Origin: Bugula neritina
Taxonomy: Eukaryota > Bryozoa > Gymnolaemata > Cheilostomatida > Bugulidae
DNA length: 60,000 bases
NCBI GenBank assembly: GCA_964035545.1
Contig: OZ037770.1
Location: forward strand, 6,884,229 to 6,944,228
Direction: 5' to 3'
Positions 40,140 to 51,719 of the stretch are shown piece after piece. Within the stretch, counting starts at the first letter, position 1, and every line of letters begins with the position of its first letter. A model generated the notes under the pieces. It was not told where the DNA came from, did not search any database, and was given only the letters and a program-made list of their open reading frames with translations. Position numbers and translations under genes: made by a program.

Positions 40140-41690
40140 CTGTCTTTGGTAAAAGGCTATTGTAATAAGTGGATTTTTTTTGCATAGATTGTGGGGGGTA
40201 CACCGCGAGATGTTGCTCTGGTGACTGTCATACTTTCAGAGCTTTGTTTCATAAGTTTATCATATGCGCACATGAGCGATTTGTGATTTTCCTCTTTGGA
40301 TAACAAGCGTATGAAAAGAGTATGCCTCGTGTTCATTCTTCTAGTTGCTAGTGTTTCTAATCGTAGCTCTTCGCGTGCCGCAGTTACACTATCTCTTCCT
40401 TTGATTTTGGATATGAATCTAACGGCACCATTTTAGACCATTTCGATGTCGTGCTTTAAATATTCTGTGGATGTGTCCCAGACAGATGTCTGTGGATGTG
40501 TCCCAGACAGATGCTGCATATTCAATATGATGCCTACACAAGCTAGTGTAAGCCAGTAGTCTTGCGTCGGTAGGAGCATTATGCAGTGCACGCTTAATTA
40601 GGCCAAGTTGCCTCCTAGCTTTCCCTATCTTAGTTCTAATGTGATTAGTAAACCTTAAGTTAGATTGGAGGATAACACCTAAGTATTTAGCTTCACTAAC
40701 TTGTTTAAGAGATGAACCATTCAGTATATAGTCGGCATTGGGTGAGGTGTTAACATGACCAAATGACAGAACCGAGCATTTCTCAACATTGAAGGACATT
40801 GACCATTTATCTGCCCATTGCTGCAAGGAAGAAATGTTATGTTGGAGCTTGTTTTTGTCCATTGAAGTGTTGACTATTTGGTAAATAAGGGTGTCGTCTG
40901 CAAATAAACTGATATGGCAATCTAGGTGTTGAGGTAGATCGTTTATATAGGCCAAAAAGAGAGTAGGCCCCAGAACCGAACCCTGTGGCACTTCAGAGGT
41001 TACACACAGTTCAGAAAATAAGTCCCTTTGATTCTGACTTTCTGCTTACGATCAAACAGGAAGTTGTGTATCTATTGTACTATTTGTTTAGTTATTAATG
41101 GAATTTTAAAGAGTTTTCGCATTAAGAGTTCATGGGGTACTTTATCAAATGCGTTGGCGAAGTCCAGTACTACAGCATGGACAGTGTTGCAGTTGTCCGC
41201 CAGTTTGGATATTTGATGATAAGGGCTGCAGAGTTGAATCTCGCATGACAATCCTTTTCTAAAACCATGTATCCAGTACCAGGTTTAGATGATGAAGCAC
41301 TATATGTTCCATTATTTTGCATGGTATACTGGTAAGGGGAATTGGTCTGTAATTGCTAGGTTGATCTGTAGGTCCTCGTTTGTGCAAAGGAGACACATAT
41401 GCACTCTTCCACTCGGATGGAAGCATCGAGTTAGATATTGAGGCGTTGAATATGGCGGTGAGGCATTTGCCAGTCATTATTGGGTCAATTACAATTCCTT
41501 TCGAATATCATCTGGACCGGCTGCTTTCCCATTTTTAAGAGAAAGAATTAATTTTGTGACTCCTTCATCAGATATATTGATGGAAGAGGACTTGCAATCA
41601 TAATTGTTTTTGCTGTTCAGTTGATATTGTTTACAGAATTGAAAAATGAAAAATTTATTCAGAATCTCAGTGCATTCTTCCTGCACTTAG
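40140..41690 (-). pseudogene. Decayed non-LTR retrotransposon reverse transcriptase (jockey/CR1 type)
   Basis: RT blocks follow in order on the minus strand, in shifted frames: ISDEGVTKLILSLKNGKAAGPDDI (about 41640-41510), PLHKRGPTDQPSNYRPI (about 41390), MPQGSVLGPTLFLAYINDLP (about 40990), LFADDTLIY (about 40900) and KYLGVILQSNLRF (about 40680). A C-terminal tail follows in another frame. A 25-bp tandem duplication near 40465-40515 (tctgtggatgtgtcccagac plus agatg) shifts the frame near the end. The endonuclease and 5' part are missing. It is broken and immobile. Confidence 0.88.
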
Positions 41691-42050
41691 TCTAAGACTC
41701 TAAGTCTAAGACTAAGAGTAAGATTAAGTCTTAGTTTTACAGTTGGTGTTGCAGTTAGTGTTACTTTCACTTTAAAGTTTTAATCCTTGTTATACTAATA
41801 GTAATACCAATACTGTCAACATAGTAATAGACTAATACTAATATTAATACTAATATCATTATTAGTATTGCTGTTACTATTAATAATAGGATTGGTATTA
41901 CTAGTACTACTACTTGTAGTACTACTACTAGTACTAGTAGTATCAGTGCTAGTACTAGTAGTATTGCTGATACAGTGATAGTGTTGCCGTATGAGTGTTA
42001 CTAAATCTAATAGTAATGCTAATAGTGTCTTACACACGTTCTATTTGATG
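41691..42050. repeat. Degenerate taagtc and tactagtag simple repeats
   Basis: Short repeats (agtctaagac, then tagtactactagtactagt and relatives) fill the gap between two decayed elements. Ser/Thr-rich frames across it are not genes. Confidence 0.8.
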
Positions 42051-42319
42051 TTATTAAGTATAATTCACTCAATACGAAGTTTAGATATCAACAATAACTT
42101 AGAGACTTTATTCGTACACGAAGAAAAACAAGAAAATGATCTCAAGCAAGCGCAGACCTAATTAAACGAGCCTAATTAAACTATGAAATCTCCCTTTCTT
42201 AGGGGATAATAATGAAACCAAAACTAAAAAGTGAAACAAACAAACACTTAACTAAAACACTTAGACAAAACTTTAGACCATAGTAAGTGAGGATGTTCAG
42301 AACAGCCTAGCAGTAGAGC

Positions 42320-43560
42320 TTTATTTATAAACATGATAGTCATCATGCCATTTGGGTTTTTGTGTCCTGCGGCCAGACCGGGTGACCCCGCCTAGAAATC
42401 TTACTTCACTCTCAGGCGATGGTGATGTTATATTGTCGGACCGAGAATTAGAGCAGTTTGGTGGCAAAACTTGCTGATCCCCGAACTGCAACAAAATATT
42501 TTCTTTACCTTTACTCACCGCTGGATCTACCTCGATGAAATGTTTCTGACTTACCTCAGGGATTTGTCGATTGACCGCTATACAGCGTATGTCTTTTCTA
42601 TTTTGTCGGAGTCTGGCACTAGCCGACTACTAAATAAGAGCAATCATTTGTAATTCCTTCAATCTCACCTACCCTCCAGTCACCCGTAGGAGTAGGTATG
42701 TGAACTTGTTGTCTTGGGAGCAACATGGTTTTCCCTGTCTTAGTATGTCTATCGAAGAAATATTTATCACAACTCTTACGGTCTGCTAAAACACGTCTTA
42801 CCTTGTCAACATCATAGGCAACTACTTGATATCTAATATATTGGACAGGATGATCATCTCACAATACCCCTCGCTGCAAAAGTTTACTGGGGGAGGGGCA
42901 ACCCTTTCGCTATGGGAGTATTTCTAATAGTTGTCAGGCCCTGGAACCAAGTACCACTTTGCTGTAGACACTTTTCTATCATGCTTTTCACCGATCGTTT
43001 TCTTAGTTTGTCTATTTTCGATGAGTGAAATGGAGAGCTTGTGCTGTGTTTGATTCCTTGGTTACTGCAAAAAGCTTAAAATCAAAACTAAAGAACTGCG
43101 ATTCATTATCAAGCACAAGCACCTCTGGCTGGCCGAAATCTACGAAGATTTCTCTCCAGCAGTGTATAACTCTCTTGCTCGACGTGTCTAACTACTAACC
43201 ACTTTGGTAGGTAGTCCACTGTGAAAAGATAGTAAGAACCTTCGAATTGGAATAAGTCTTCACCCACTATCAGATAAGGAAAATCAGGAATTGGAATTGG
43301 GAGTTGGTTCTATAGTTTGAATCCTTTCCTCTGTAGCACAAGGCTCACAAGCCAAACACTTCTCTTCAACTTTATTCTTGAGTCCTGGCCAATAGACCGA
43401 CTCACCGGCCTTTTGCATAATTTTGGAGACTCCCTGATGTGCTCTGTGTGAGGAATTCAGCACCTCCACTCGAAAAGCTACTGGAATAACCAGTCGTGAG
43501 CCATAGAATATGACTCCATTAACCGAACTAAGCGACTTCGTTTGATTCCAGTACAATTTT
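42320..43560 (-). pseudogene. Decayed Ty3/gypsy integrase and pol 3' end
   Basis: On the minus strand, 43556-43284 has GVIFYGSRLVIPVAFR, AHQGVSKIMQKAG, VYWPGLKNKVEEKCLACEPC, the integrase zinc-binding region. An eroded core near 43240-42900 follows (YYLFTVDYLPKW) with several stops and shifts. 42518-42321 ends in TRSGRRTQKPKWHDD, a gypsy pol tail. No LTRs were recognised. It differs from the intact element at 25333-30127. Confidence 0.8.
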
Positions 43561-45179
43561 TCTTGTGTGTAGGCCAGCCCTCTAGGCTATACCGCATAAC
43601 TACTGACAACCCCTCATTCTGAGATGTTTCTCTCTGGTACTTTTCCATCACATCATCACTGCGGATAGTCTATTATAACTATATCACTAGCTTATTAGTC
43701 ACGAGATAGTCACTGTCACTGTGGCCACAAGCTTGAGTGTCAGTATTACTATCCTACTCTACCGCTATGAAGTATGAAAGTATCACTAGGACTTTATGGA
43801 ATTATCTCTCATTAGTATTATTGTAATGAGTATCAATTAGAACTTCATGAAATTAGATATAATATTAATATAATTATGTTGTTGGCCATTATGTACTTTT
43901 AGACTACCAGTATTGGTCAGCGTCACATATGCCTAGCACTTATGCATAGCACATATGCGTGGCACATGTGGATACAATTGTACTAATACATAGCAATGTA
44001 TATACAATCTGTGTCAAGGGTGACTGTGTAAGGCTGGGTTCCTTGTTGCAGCTGTTGGTAAAATAAGAGCACAGCAAATTAAAACTTGCTGTATTTAAAT
44101 TATTTTAATCACAACTTGAAGATAAAACAATTTTGTTAGAAATAGTTTTACATTACTTTTGCGTATACCCAGCAGTCTATAGATGAAATAATAATTAATA
44201 TAAAATATCATATTATATATGCTATTCAAAAATGCAGTAAGATTAAATCTACTTATGTAGCATCTGAAGCATAAAAGGTGCATACCGTTGGATGATTTTA
44301 GCCACTTAGTGGAATACAAAGTGCATTTAAGCAAGCTCTTTTGTTTTTGAAATTCTAGAGCTGATGTGATTTTCTTTTAATTCTCTGAAATATTGGGGGT
44401 ACCAAAACAAAAAATTGGCAGGCGTAGCACATCAATACTAACCTTGGTTGCTATATATCATCGCAGAACCAACAATATACTGAATTCTAATATTTTATAA
44501 TGCTTATCTTGTCGCAATAAAAGTAAAATTTTATGAAATTTTATGATACTAATTTTGTCCTTGCAGCAAACTAAAATAACCCTTGTACTTCTACCAGACA
44601 TAATAGCAATAGCTGTGTTCAAAATTCATTTACAAAGCTTTATGAAAATTACAAGTAAAAAATTAGGGTAAATAATTTAATTTCAAGTTTTGTTTTGGTG
44701 ATCAATCATTACAAAAATTACCCTGAAGCAGGTTTTATTAGCAACAGCACTAAATTACTTGACTAGAAACAAGCATATAATTGAATAACTAAAAACCTAA
44801 ACAGCAATCATTCATATATAAAACTACTAAGGATAGACACTGCGCCTATTATCAATTAGGTTCAGCAATCGGTTTCGGAGCCATTTTTTTAGTAAGTTTG
44901 AATAAATTTGTATTCTTAGAATAATAATCTGTAAGAATTTTAGTAAAGTGTGACTGTTTAGGTAGGATGATAGGATTTTTTTTTTAAAATTCAGAAAAGC
45001 AGCTTTTTTCTCCTACCAACTCTCACCAGTCCATCTGAATCTTATTACATAATTAACCTTAACAATCTGCTGCTCCCTTTTTTTCTTTTTTAGGTCTGCA
45101 AAATCTTTAAAAAAGTGTCTTCTCCGAGTGATGTTTTAGCACTACTATTTTAGTTTCGCATAAGTATGGTACTGTTAAT
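43561..45179. other. No gene recognised
   Basis: About 1.6 kb of AT-rich sequence between two decayed retroelements. It may include eroded pol upstream of 43560, but I could not support any domain. Confidence 0.5.
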
Positions 45180-46480
45180 TCATTGCGCAGAGAGGTAAGC
45201 AAGTGATTTTTGGAAGCTGTCATAAGAAAGTATGTGTGAAAGTTCTGTATTTATGCAACATATCACACATATCCATTGTTTGTTTAGTCACCGTTACTGA
45301 CTTTTTTTACTCTCAACCTCAGGATCACTGTCTTGTACTATTCCTAAGGTTGCCTTATATTTTTGCAGTTCTGCGTTTAATTAAGATTGAGATTGAAAAA
45401 AAGTTGACCTATTGAACCATATAGATTTTCCTAGCTCATCTATATTCATACCCATTGAAGCCATATCTACAGGGTTTTTAGAGCCAGAAATATGATACCG
45501 TCGTATTGCATTTCATGGCTGGGTGATTTCATAGCTTTTGTTTGCTACAAAGGTGTGAAACTTCTTTATTTTGTCAGTTAGGTAGCCTAAAACAATTGAG
45601 TCACGCCAGAAATACACTTGTTGTGCATCAATATGTAACTGGTCATTTAGAGTGTTGCTGAGTAGAATGGCAAGAAGAGTGCCTGGTACTTCCTATCTTG
45701 GAATTGTATTTGTGTCTTTGTTTGGTACTACCCTTGATATTACCAAAAACTAAGCTTATATCAATGTTTACTTTTCATGTATGACTGTTAAATATGAACA
45801 GGCTGTTTTACCATCAAAAGAAGCTTCTGAAAAATTGTGCAATTTATATTTCTTGATGGGTGCTCCTGATTTCGCAACACACCTTAATATGTTTATGTCT
45901 GGCAATTTAGCTAATTGACCAACCCTTGTATCCCACTCTTTCTTGTTTTTTGGTCAATGAGATTGTCCCACTCAATGCTCATCTTATTTTATTTCTGTAG
46001 AATCGGTTTTCTTATGTTAGTATTTGGTACCAAAGGACCGAGAGGGTCAAATATTTGACTTATCACAGAAATCACGCCCGCCGAGTCTTTGGTTTATTTT
46101 TGAAATTGCTCCCATCGGACCTGAATGCATCTTAAGCGATATCCCACCCTAGATCCTAAGTCTGTTGAGCTGGCAGATGCTCTGCAAACAGATCTATTGT
46201 TCTTTCAGATTTTGATATTGATGACAAGACCGATAGTTTATTAGAAATAAATTTGTGAAGCCTTAAGTTTTATTTTGCATAACTCTGTGGCTTCCTGGAA
46301 TAATGACTGCATGTTCAATAGTGTCTACGCTTGTAATGCCATCATCGACATATAACTCTGCAGTAGTCATCGGCAAAATTTTAGGGCCATATGTGTTGTT
46401 TGGATACATATTAGCAGGTGCAGTTGATTTCTTTCTTGGAAGTTTAGGTTTTTACTGTTTAAAAGTTTGTGCAATTTTTT
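45180..46480 (-). pseudogene. Decayed BEL/Pao retrotransposon pol
   Basis: Read on the minus strand with frame changes, 46355-46339 gives the RT core YVDDGITSVDTIEHA followed by EATELCKIKLKASQ. Near 46150-46020 is LGWDIA then KTRRA and VKYLTLSVLWYQIL, the block after RT in BEL pol. Near 45610-45420 is an RNase H region, DSIVLGYLTDKIKKFHTFVA, with YHISGSKNPVDMASMGMN. Near 45330 is DSDPEVESKK, the spacer before integrase. Many stops occur. The hAT end at 46504 lies close to its 5' limit, so part may have been displaced. Confidence 0.75.
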
Positions 46481-46503
46481 CTATATCTGCTGTTGTTCTA
46501 TAT

Positions 46504-49500
46504 CAGGGGTGTCTAACCTTTTTAGATCAAGGGCCAGTCTGCAAGTTTTAGTTTGAGCTGAGGGCCACAACGTTTTCTCTGCTTTTAAAATCAATTTTCA
46601 TGATTCATTAAGCAGCTGCAGGGTATATGTATTGTAATTAGCAATGGCTATGCTTTGCTTGCTTATTAAAATCATAACATATATATGTGTGTGCGTACGT
46701 GTGTGTAGGCCTAAATATGCATTTACTTAAAAATAGGCAAACTAGAAACATTTCATTTTTATTACTTTATTATTCAATAATTATATATGCATTTATGTGT
46801 GTGTGCATAAAATATAAATGGATAGATACAAAATTATAACCAAACGCAAATTATACATATATACATACAGAGTATATATTAATTATTGCAAATTTAAACT
46901 AGATGTGCCAGTACTAAGAGTCTGTACTCATACTGGAATAGTTAGATCTTGCAGCCATCAGTGAAACATCTTGCACTGTTTGCGTTGAACAATTCTGTTA
47001 ATAACTGGTTTTGTATCTGAACATGCAACCTTTTTGCTGGACTAAGTGCTTATCAGTGAGTGAAGTGCGATATTTATTTGCGGTGTATTTCATTTGACTG
47101 AAAAATTTATCGAATAAAATAGAGCCGAAGAGACTGACCATCATGAGAGCATGTTTCTATAACGCTGGATAGGTGGCAGATGGAAGAAAATTATGATAAA
47201 GTTCTATATCATAATTGAGGTGTTGCTGCTTTAGACGCTGATTGCTATGCAAGTCAATGAGCTCCATTTTTAAGTTAGTTGGAGGAGCGTTAGGCTCAAT
47301 AGAGAACGGATAAGCGAAGATTCGTATTTCTTGCTCAGTTTTTTCAAACTGGGGAAATCTAGCAAACTCAACTGAGAGATCATATAGCCTATGATGTTTG
47401 CATACTGTTCAGAGCTCACCTCATGCTCACAAGCCAACAGTGTTTTGAAGTGGGAATAGTTCTTTTCTCGTACTTGTTGCTCCCACAGCTTGAGTTTGGT
47501 TTTAAAAGCGGTAATGTGCTTCGAAAGTGAAGATATGTCTTAGTTCCTGCTGCTTACCCTGCAACTGCAAGTTTACTTGTGACATGTGCGCACTGATATT
47601 AGCCTGAAATGCCAAATTTATCCCCAGTGCTTTTTGAAAACTCAGGATGCTCATGCCCCTTGCTTTGCATAAATACATCTATTTCATATAGCGCACTGTA
47701 AAACATATGCAATGTTTTGGCACTACTAAACCACCTGACTTTGCAGTAGTATGTAACATCTTTGCACTCAGATTCCAACTCTTCCAGCATTGTGCCAGGA
47801 ATGGCTTATTGAGTTCGCTAGCAACAAGCATCAAGCAACACTTTCCTAATCTTTGAATTTAATATTCACTCTTTGTCTTGTAGTCTATCAAAATATCAAA
47901 AAATGGCTGCATCCTGATAAAAAAAAACATTTATACACATAAGTAAACTTTAAATAACATTAACAAAAACAGAAAACTTCAAAATTATACTACTTGCAAA
48001 CATCAGCTCTTTATAGCGTCTTCCTGGCAAGTGAACTACTAACACTTCTAATAAATTAAAAATAACATAATCAAAAAGCTAACAAATAGCTGAACAAGCT
48101 ACAAAAAGCTAACATATCTTTTATTTAAATTTTGGCAAACAGCCAGGATTTTCTCCCTGGCACAAGCATAACTGTGAACTGTCGATGATTCATATAAAGT
48201 TATTTCCATCATATAAAGTTGATTGTGGAAACTACTACTTGCATCACATGATTCATCTTTAGGGTCTGTGCTGCCAAAATTAGTTGAACAAAGTAGATTA
48301 AATACAATCAATTACTAATAATTCTATAGAAAATTCCATTCCAATAAAAGAGAACATGTCTGGCACCAAATTTAGAAGATCAAGAACGCATGATCAAGAT
48401 CATTAGAGGTTAAAAGCTTTGTAAACATGGAGACTACTACTGGAGAGTACTACTCACATCTAAACTTAATGATGTCCCCATCTTCTGACTTTGCTGCAAT
48501 TCCAAGCGATTACAGCCGTCATGATTGCTAGCACCTTGTAGCACATTGTCCAGCAAGGCGGTTCCAGGTGTTGAAGATGTAGAACTGAAGTGCAAATAGT
48601 AATGAACAGCTGTACATTCAATGTATAGCAATAAGATATTTTTAGGTGCACTTACACTAATTCAGAAAAAAATTTGTGTACTAGTTTACTGTGGTTTAGA
48701 ACATCTGTTTACTGAGATAAGCTATATTTAAAATAATGGTCCAGGTTCAGTTACTGTGCACTAAATATGTGCTGAAAAAAAATTATTTTCAGTACAAGAG
48801 TGAAGGTAAATATTTTAACTGAAAACTCTGTCGGGCATTTTATTATAATGTATGACACAGTGATACATAAGAAGCACAAGGGATTATCCCGAGGATACAC
48901 TTTGAGAGAGAATCCAATTAGTCCGTTGTTTTTTATTCATTACAAGAGGTCCATCTGTGCGAAAACCAGACATCTTTTTCAGAGGCAAGTTGAAATCTGT
49001 CGGCGGTTTCAGCAAGTTGTGGTTCCATACATATTACACATTGTTAGAAAATCCTCCGTAACATTGAACTTGTCAGCACCACATACCATAATTGCAAGCT
49101 GAGCAACATAAAAATATCAGTATCTACTCTTATCTAGTGCTATGCTAAAATATACAAATTTCGTTGCCATATCTTTTATTGTCAGTTCAATGTCATTACT
49201 CAGAGCGTTTATTCTTCTCGCATTGGTGTTTCTTGATAGGGAGATGCTTTCTGCTATAGTTTTCTTGTCACCACACAACTCATCCACAAAAGCACATATT
49301 ACCTATAAAATAAAGATTTACATTCAGGCCAACAAGCAATCTAGTAAAACAATATTCTATCTTTTAGGAAGTTCTTAAGATGAACAGAAAGTAAGCAATC
49401 ATAATAACAAATCTACAATGTTGTTTAGTGTCAGAAATTAATTCAAGTTGGGATTAGCTTATCATTTCATGCTGAAATTTCAATCAATATATTTTATAAA

Positions 49501-49790
49501 CAATGTGTTGCAGAAATGGCCACTTATGGTTTTTACTAACCTCCTTTGCAAGTTCACCATGTCTAAATGGAAGCTGGCTTCTACCAATTTTTTCTGCAAT
49601 AATTAGGCTGCATGTGGTAACTTTTTCATTGACTTTGTATTTCATGAAGTGTTGCTGCTGTTGACTCAGCTTTGTTGATAGAACATCAAACTTTTCTTTT
49701 CTTTCGCGTCCAGTATATTAATCAAACTTACTGTGCTTTGTATTGCAATGTCGTTATTTGTTACATTCTTTTTTCACAGCACTTGCTGGG
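46504..49790 (-). pseudogene. Decayed hAT transposon (ZBED5/GTF2IRD2-like transposase)
   Basis: The plus-strand end CAGGGGTGTCTAACCTTTTTAG at 46504 is a typical hAT terminal repeat of this group. On the minus strand, transposase blocks run in order: KIGRSQLPFRHGELAKEV (about 49590-49540), VICAFVDELCGDKKTIAESI then LSRNTNARRINALS (49310-49200), FSIALDKSRY-stop-YFYVAQLAIMV (about 49150-49070), LEELESECKDVTYYCKVRW and FSSAKTLHMFYSALYEIDVF (47790-47670), QVNLQLQGKQQEL (about 47580), FSQMKYTANKYRTSLTDKHL (about 47110-47050). Stops and shifts make it non-functional. The opposite terminal repeat was not found. Confidence 0.83.
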
Positions 49791-50079
49791 TGGCATATTA
49801 CACATATTATTCGACATTCCGAAATGTATTTAATAAAATTCTGAATATTTCAGTTATTGTTGAAGACTCTTCCTTCCTTGTCAACCTTCCTGCGCATTGC
49901 CATGTTTGAAAGTTATTGTTTTTGTACTTGTAGAGAAAACTGTATTTTATATAAGGCAGTTGAGGACTGAATTGTAATCGAAAATGACTATATTTATAGA
50001 TGCACAACAGATGAGTTTGAATTTGATTAGTTGAAATAAAACTCATCATCATAGCAGTCTGTCGGTGCGACAATGACTG

Positions 50080-51690
50080 TTTTCACTTTGGTTTAATCAG
50101 ACATCTCCATCCGTCTCTACATTTAGCCTTCCTTTGCCAGCTATCTCTCTCCATGTCTATCCTTTTCACATTCCACTTTACGGTGTCTTTAAATCTCAAT
50201 CTGAGCCTTCCTTTTTTACGTTTACCTTTTTTCATCTGTGAATAAAGAAGGAGTCTAGGTATATGGCAAGGGTCCATCCTCTCGAAATGTCCTAGCCATC
50301 TCAAGCTCATTTAAATGAGGATAGATTTTAGAGATGGTAAACTAGCTCTCTTTAGTACTTCTTGGTTAGTAATCTTGTCCCTCCAAGAGATACGCATGAT
50401 TGAGCATGGATGTCACATGACATATGCTTGCAGTCTGTCTACTTGCACGTTTTATATGTTCCATGTCTCAGCACCATAAAGTAAGGCAGCGAGTACCGTA
50501 GCACGATACACCTTACACTTAATTTTGATTGAAATATGATGATTAGTCCAAAGTCTGGTTCTCAACTTTCCATACACTGCACTAGCGCTTCCTATTCTCA
50601 GAGAAATTTAATTATCTAGTTTAGTTTGGTACTTGAAGGTTTGACACTTTTTCAAAGGTTCTCCATTGATGGCTATGGTGTTTTGCTGATATGTCCCATT
50701 TTGAGATTTTGGATGCTGATAGAGGCATTCTGTCTTCTTGATGTTAATTTTAAGACTAAAATCTTTTGCAGCATTGGCAAATCTTTTGACTAGAATCTGT
50801 ATATCATCAGAATTATAAGCCACTAAAGCACTATCATCAGCAAATAGCGAGTCTCTCACTAATTCAGTAGTGGTTTTAGTTTTAGACTTGAAATGAGTAA
50901 TATCAAACAGGTTTGCCTCTTTTCTAGTTTTTATGTATACCCCTTCGAGCTGTCTTCAAAGACAACCTCAAGCATGGCTGACAGGTAAAGTGAGAATAGT
51001 GTTGGCGCGAGGACACACCCTTTCATGACTCCATTTGTTACTGCAAAATCATTTGAGATGTAACCGCTCATTGCCACATTTGCTTGCATTTCTGTATGAA
51101 GCGCTTTTTAAGGACTTGCCAAAGGTTTGCTCTAGACACAGTGTCAAATGCCTTGCTGAAGTCAAAAAATACTATGTAGAATGGCATATTTTGTTCTCTG
51201 CATTCTCTTGCACTTGCTTCAAACAGAAGACCATATCGATTGTTCTTCTTTCACTCCTGAAACCACACTGAAACTTCGGTAGTACTTCTGGGGAAATATG
51301 GGCATTTAGCCGATTTAATAGCATGCGAGAGAGAATCTTGCCTACAAAAGATAGAAGGGATATGCCCCGGTAATTCTCACACTTTTTTTTATCACCTTTC
51401 TTAAATAATGGGATAATGCTTGCATCTGTCCAGTCTTGTGGAACAGTCTGGTATCCCACACAGTCTGTATTAGCTTAAAAAAACAGCTTGTCGTTTTCTG
51501 ACCATCATACTTTCATACCTCAGATGGAATATCATCTCTGCCAACAGCTTTTCCATCCTGCATTAAACTAATTACTGAAAAGAGCTCCTCCATATTGGGA
51601 GGATAATCCAAAAGTGCCAGAGGTGACCTTTGCACTATCTTGTTTTTTGTTGCTTCATCTAGCTCTCCACAAACAAACAAAAATTTAACA
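50080..51690 (-). pseudogene. Second decayed non-LTR reverse transcriptase
   Basis: On the minus strand: SLMQDGKAVGRDDIPSEV (about 51560), PLFKKGDKKKCENYRGISLL (about 51400), QCGFRSERRTIDMVF (about 51260), NGVMKGCVLAPTLFSLYL (about 51030), LFADDSALVAYNSDD (about 50840), then RWLGHFERMDPCHIPRLLL with GRLRLRFKDTVKWN (50310-50160). The RWLGH tail and FADDSA differ from the copy at 40140-41690, so this is another lineage. Several frameshifts and stops are present and the 5' part is absent. Confidence 0.87.
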
Positions 51691-51719
51691 AAAAATTAAC
51701 AAAAAAACTACTAGGCAGC

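Noticed and set aside
45203-45551. Plus-strand frames of 70-82 codons in 45.2-46.6 kb
   Set aside because: They lie opposite the BEL/Pao pol relic, whose minus-strand domains explain the sequence.
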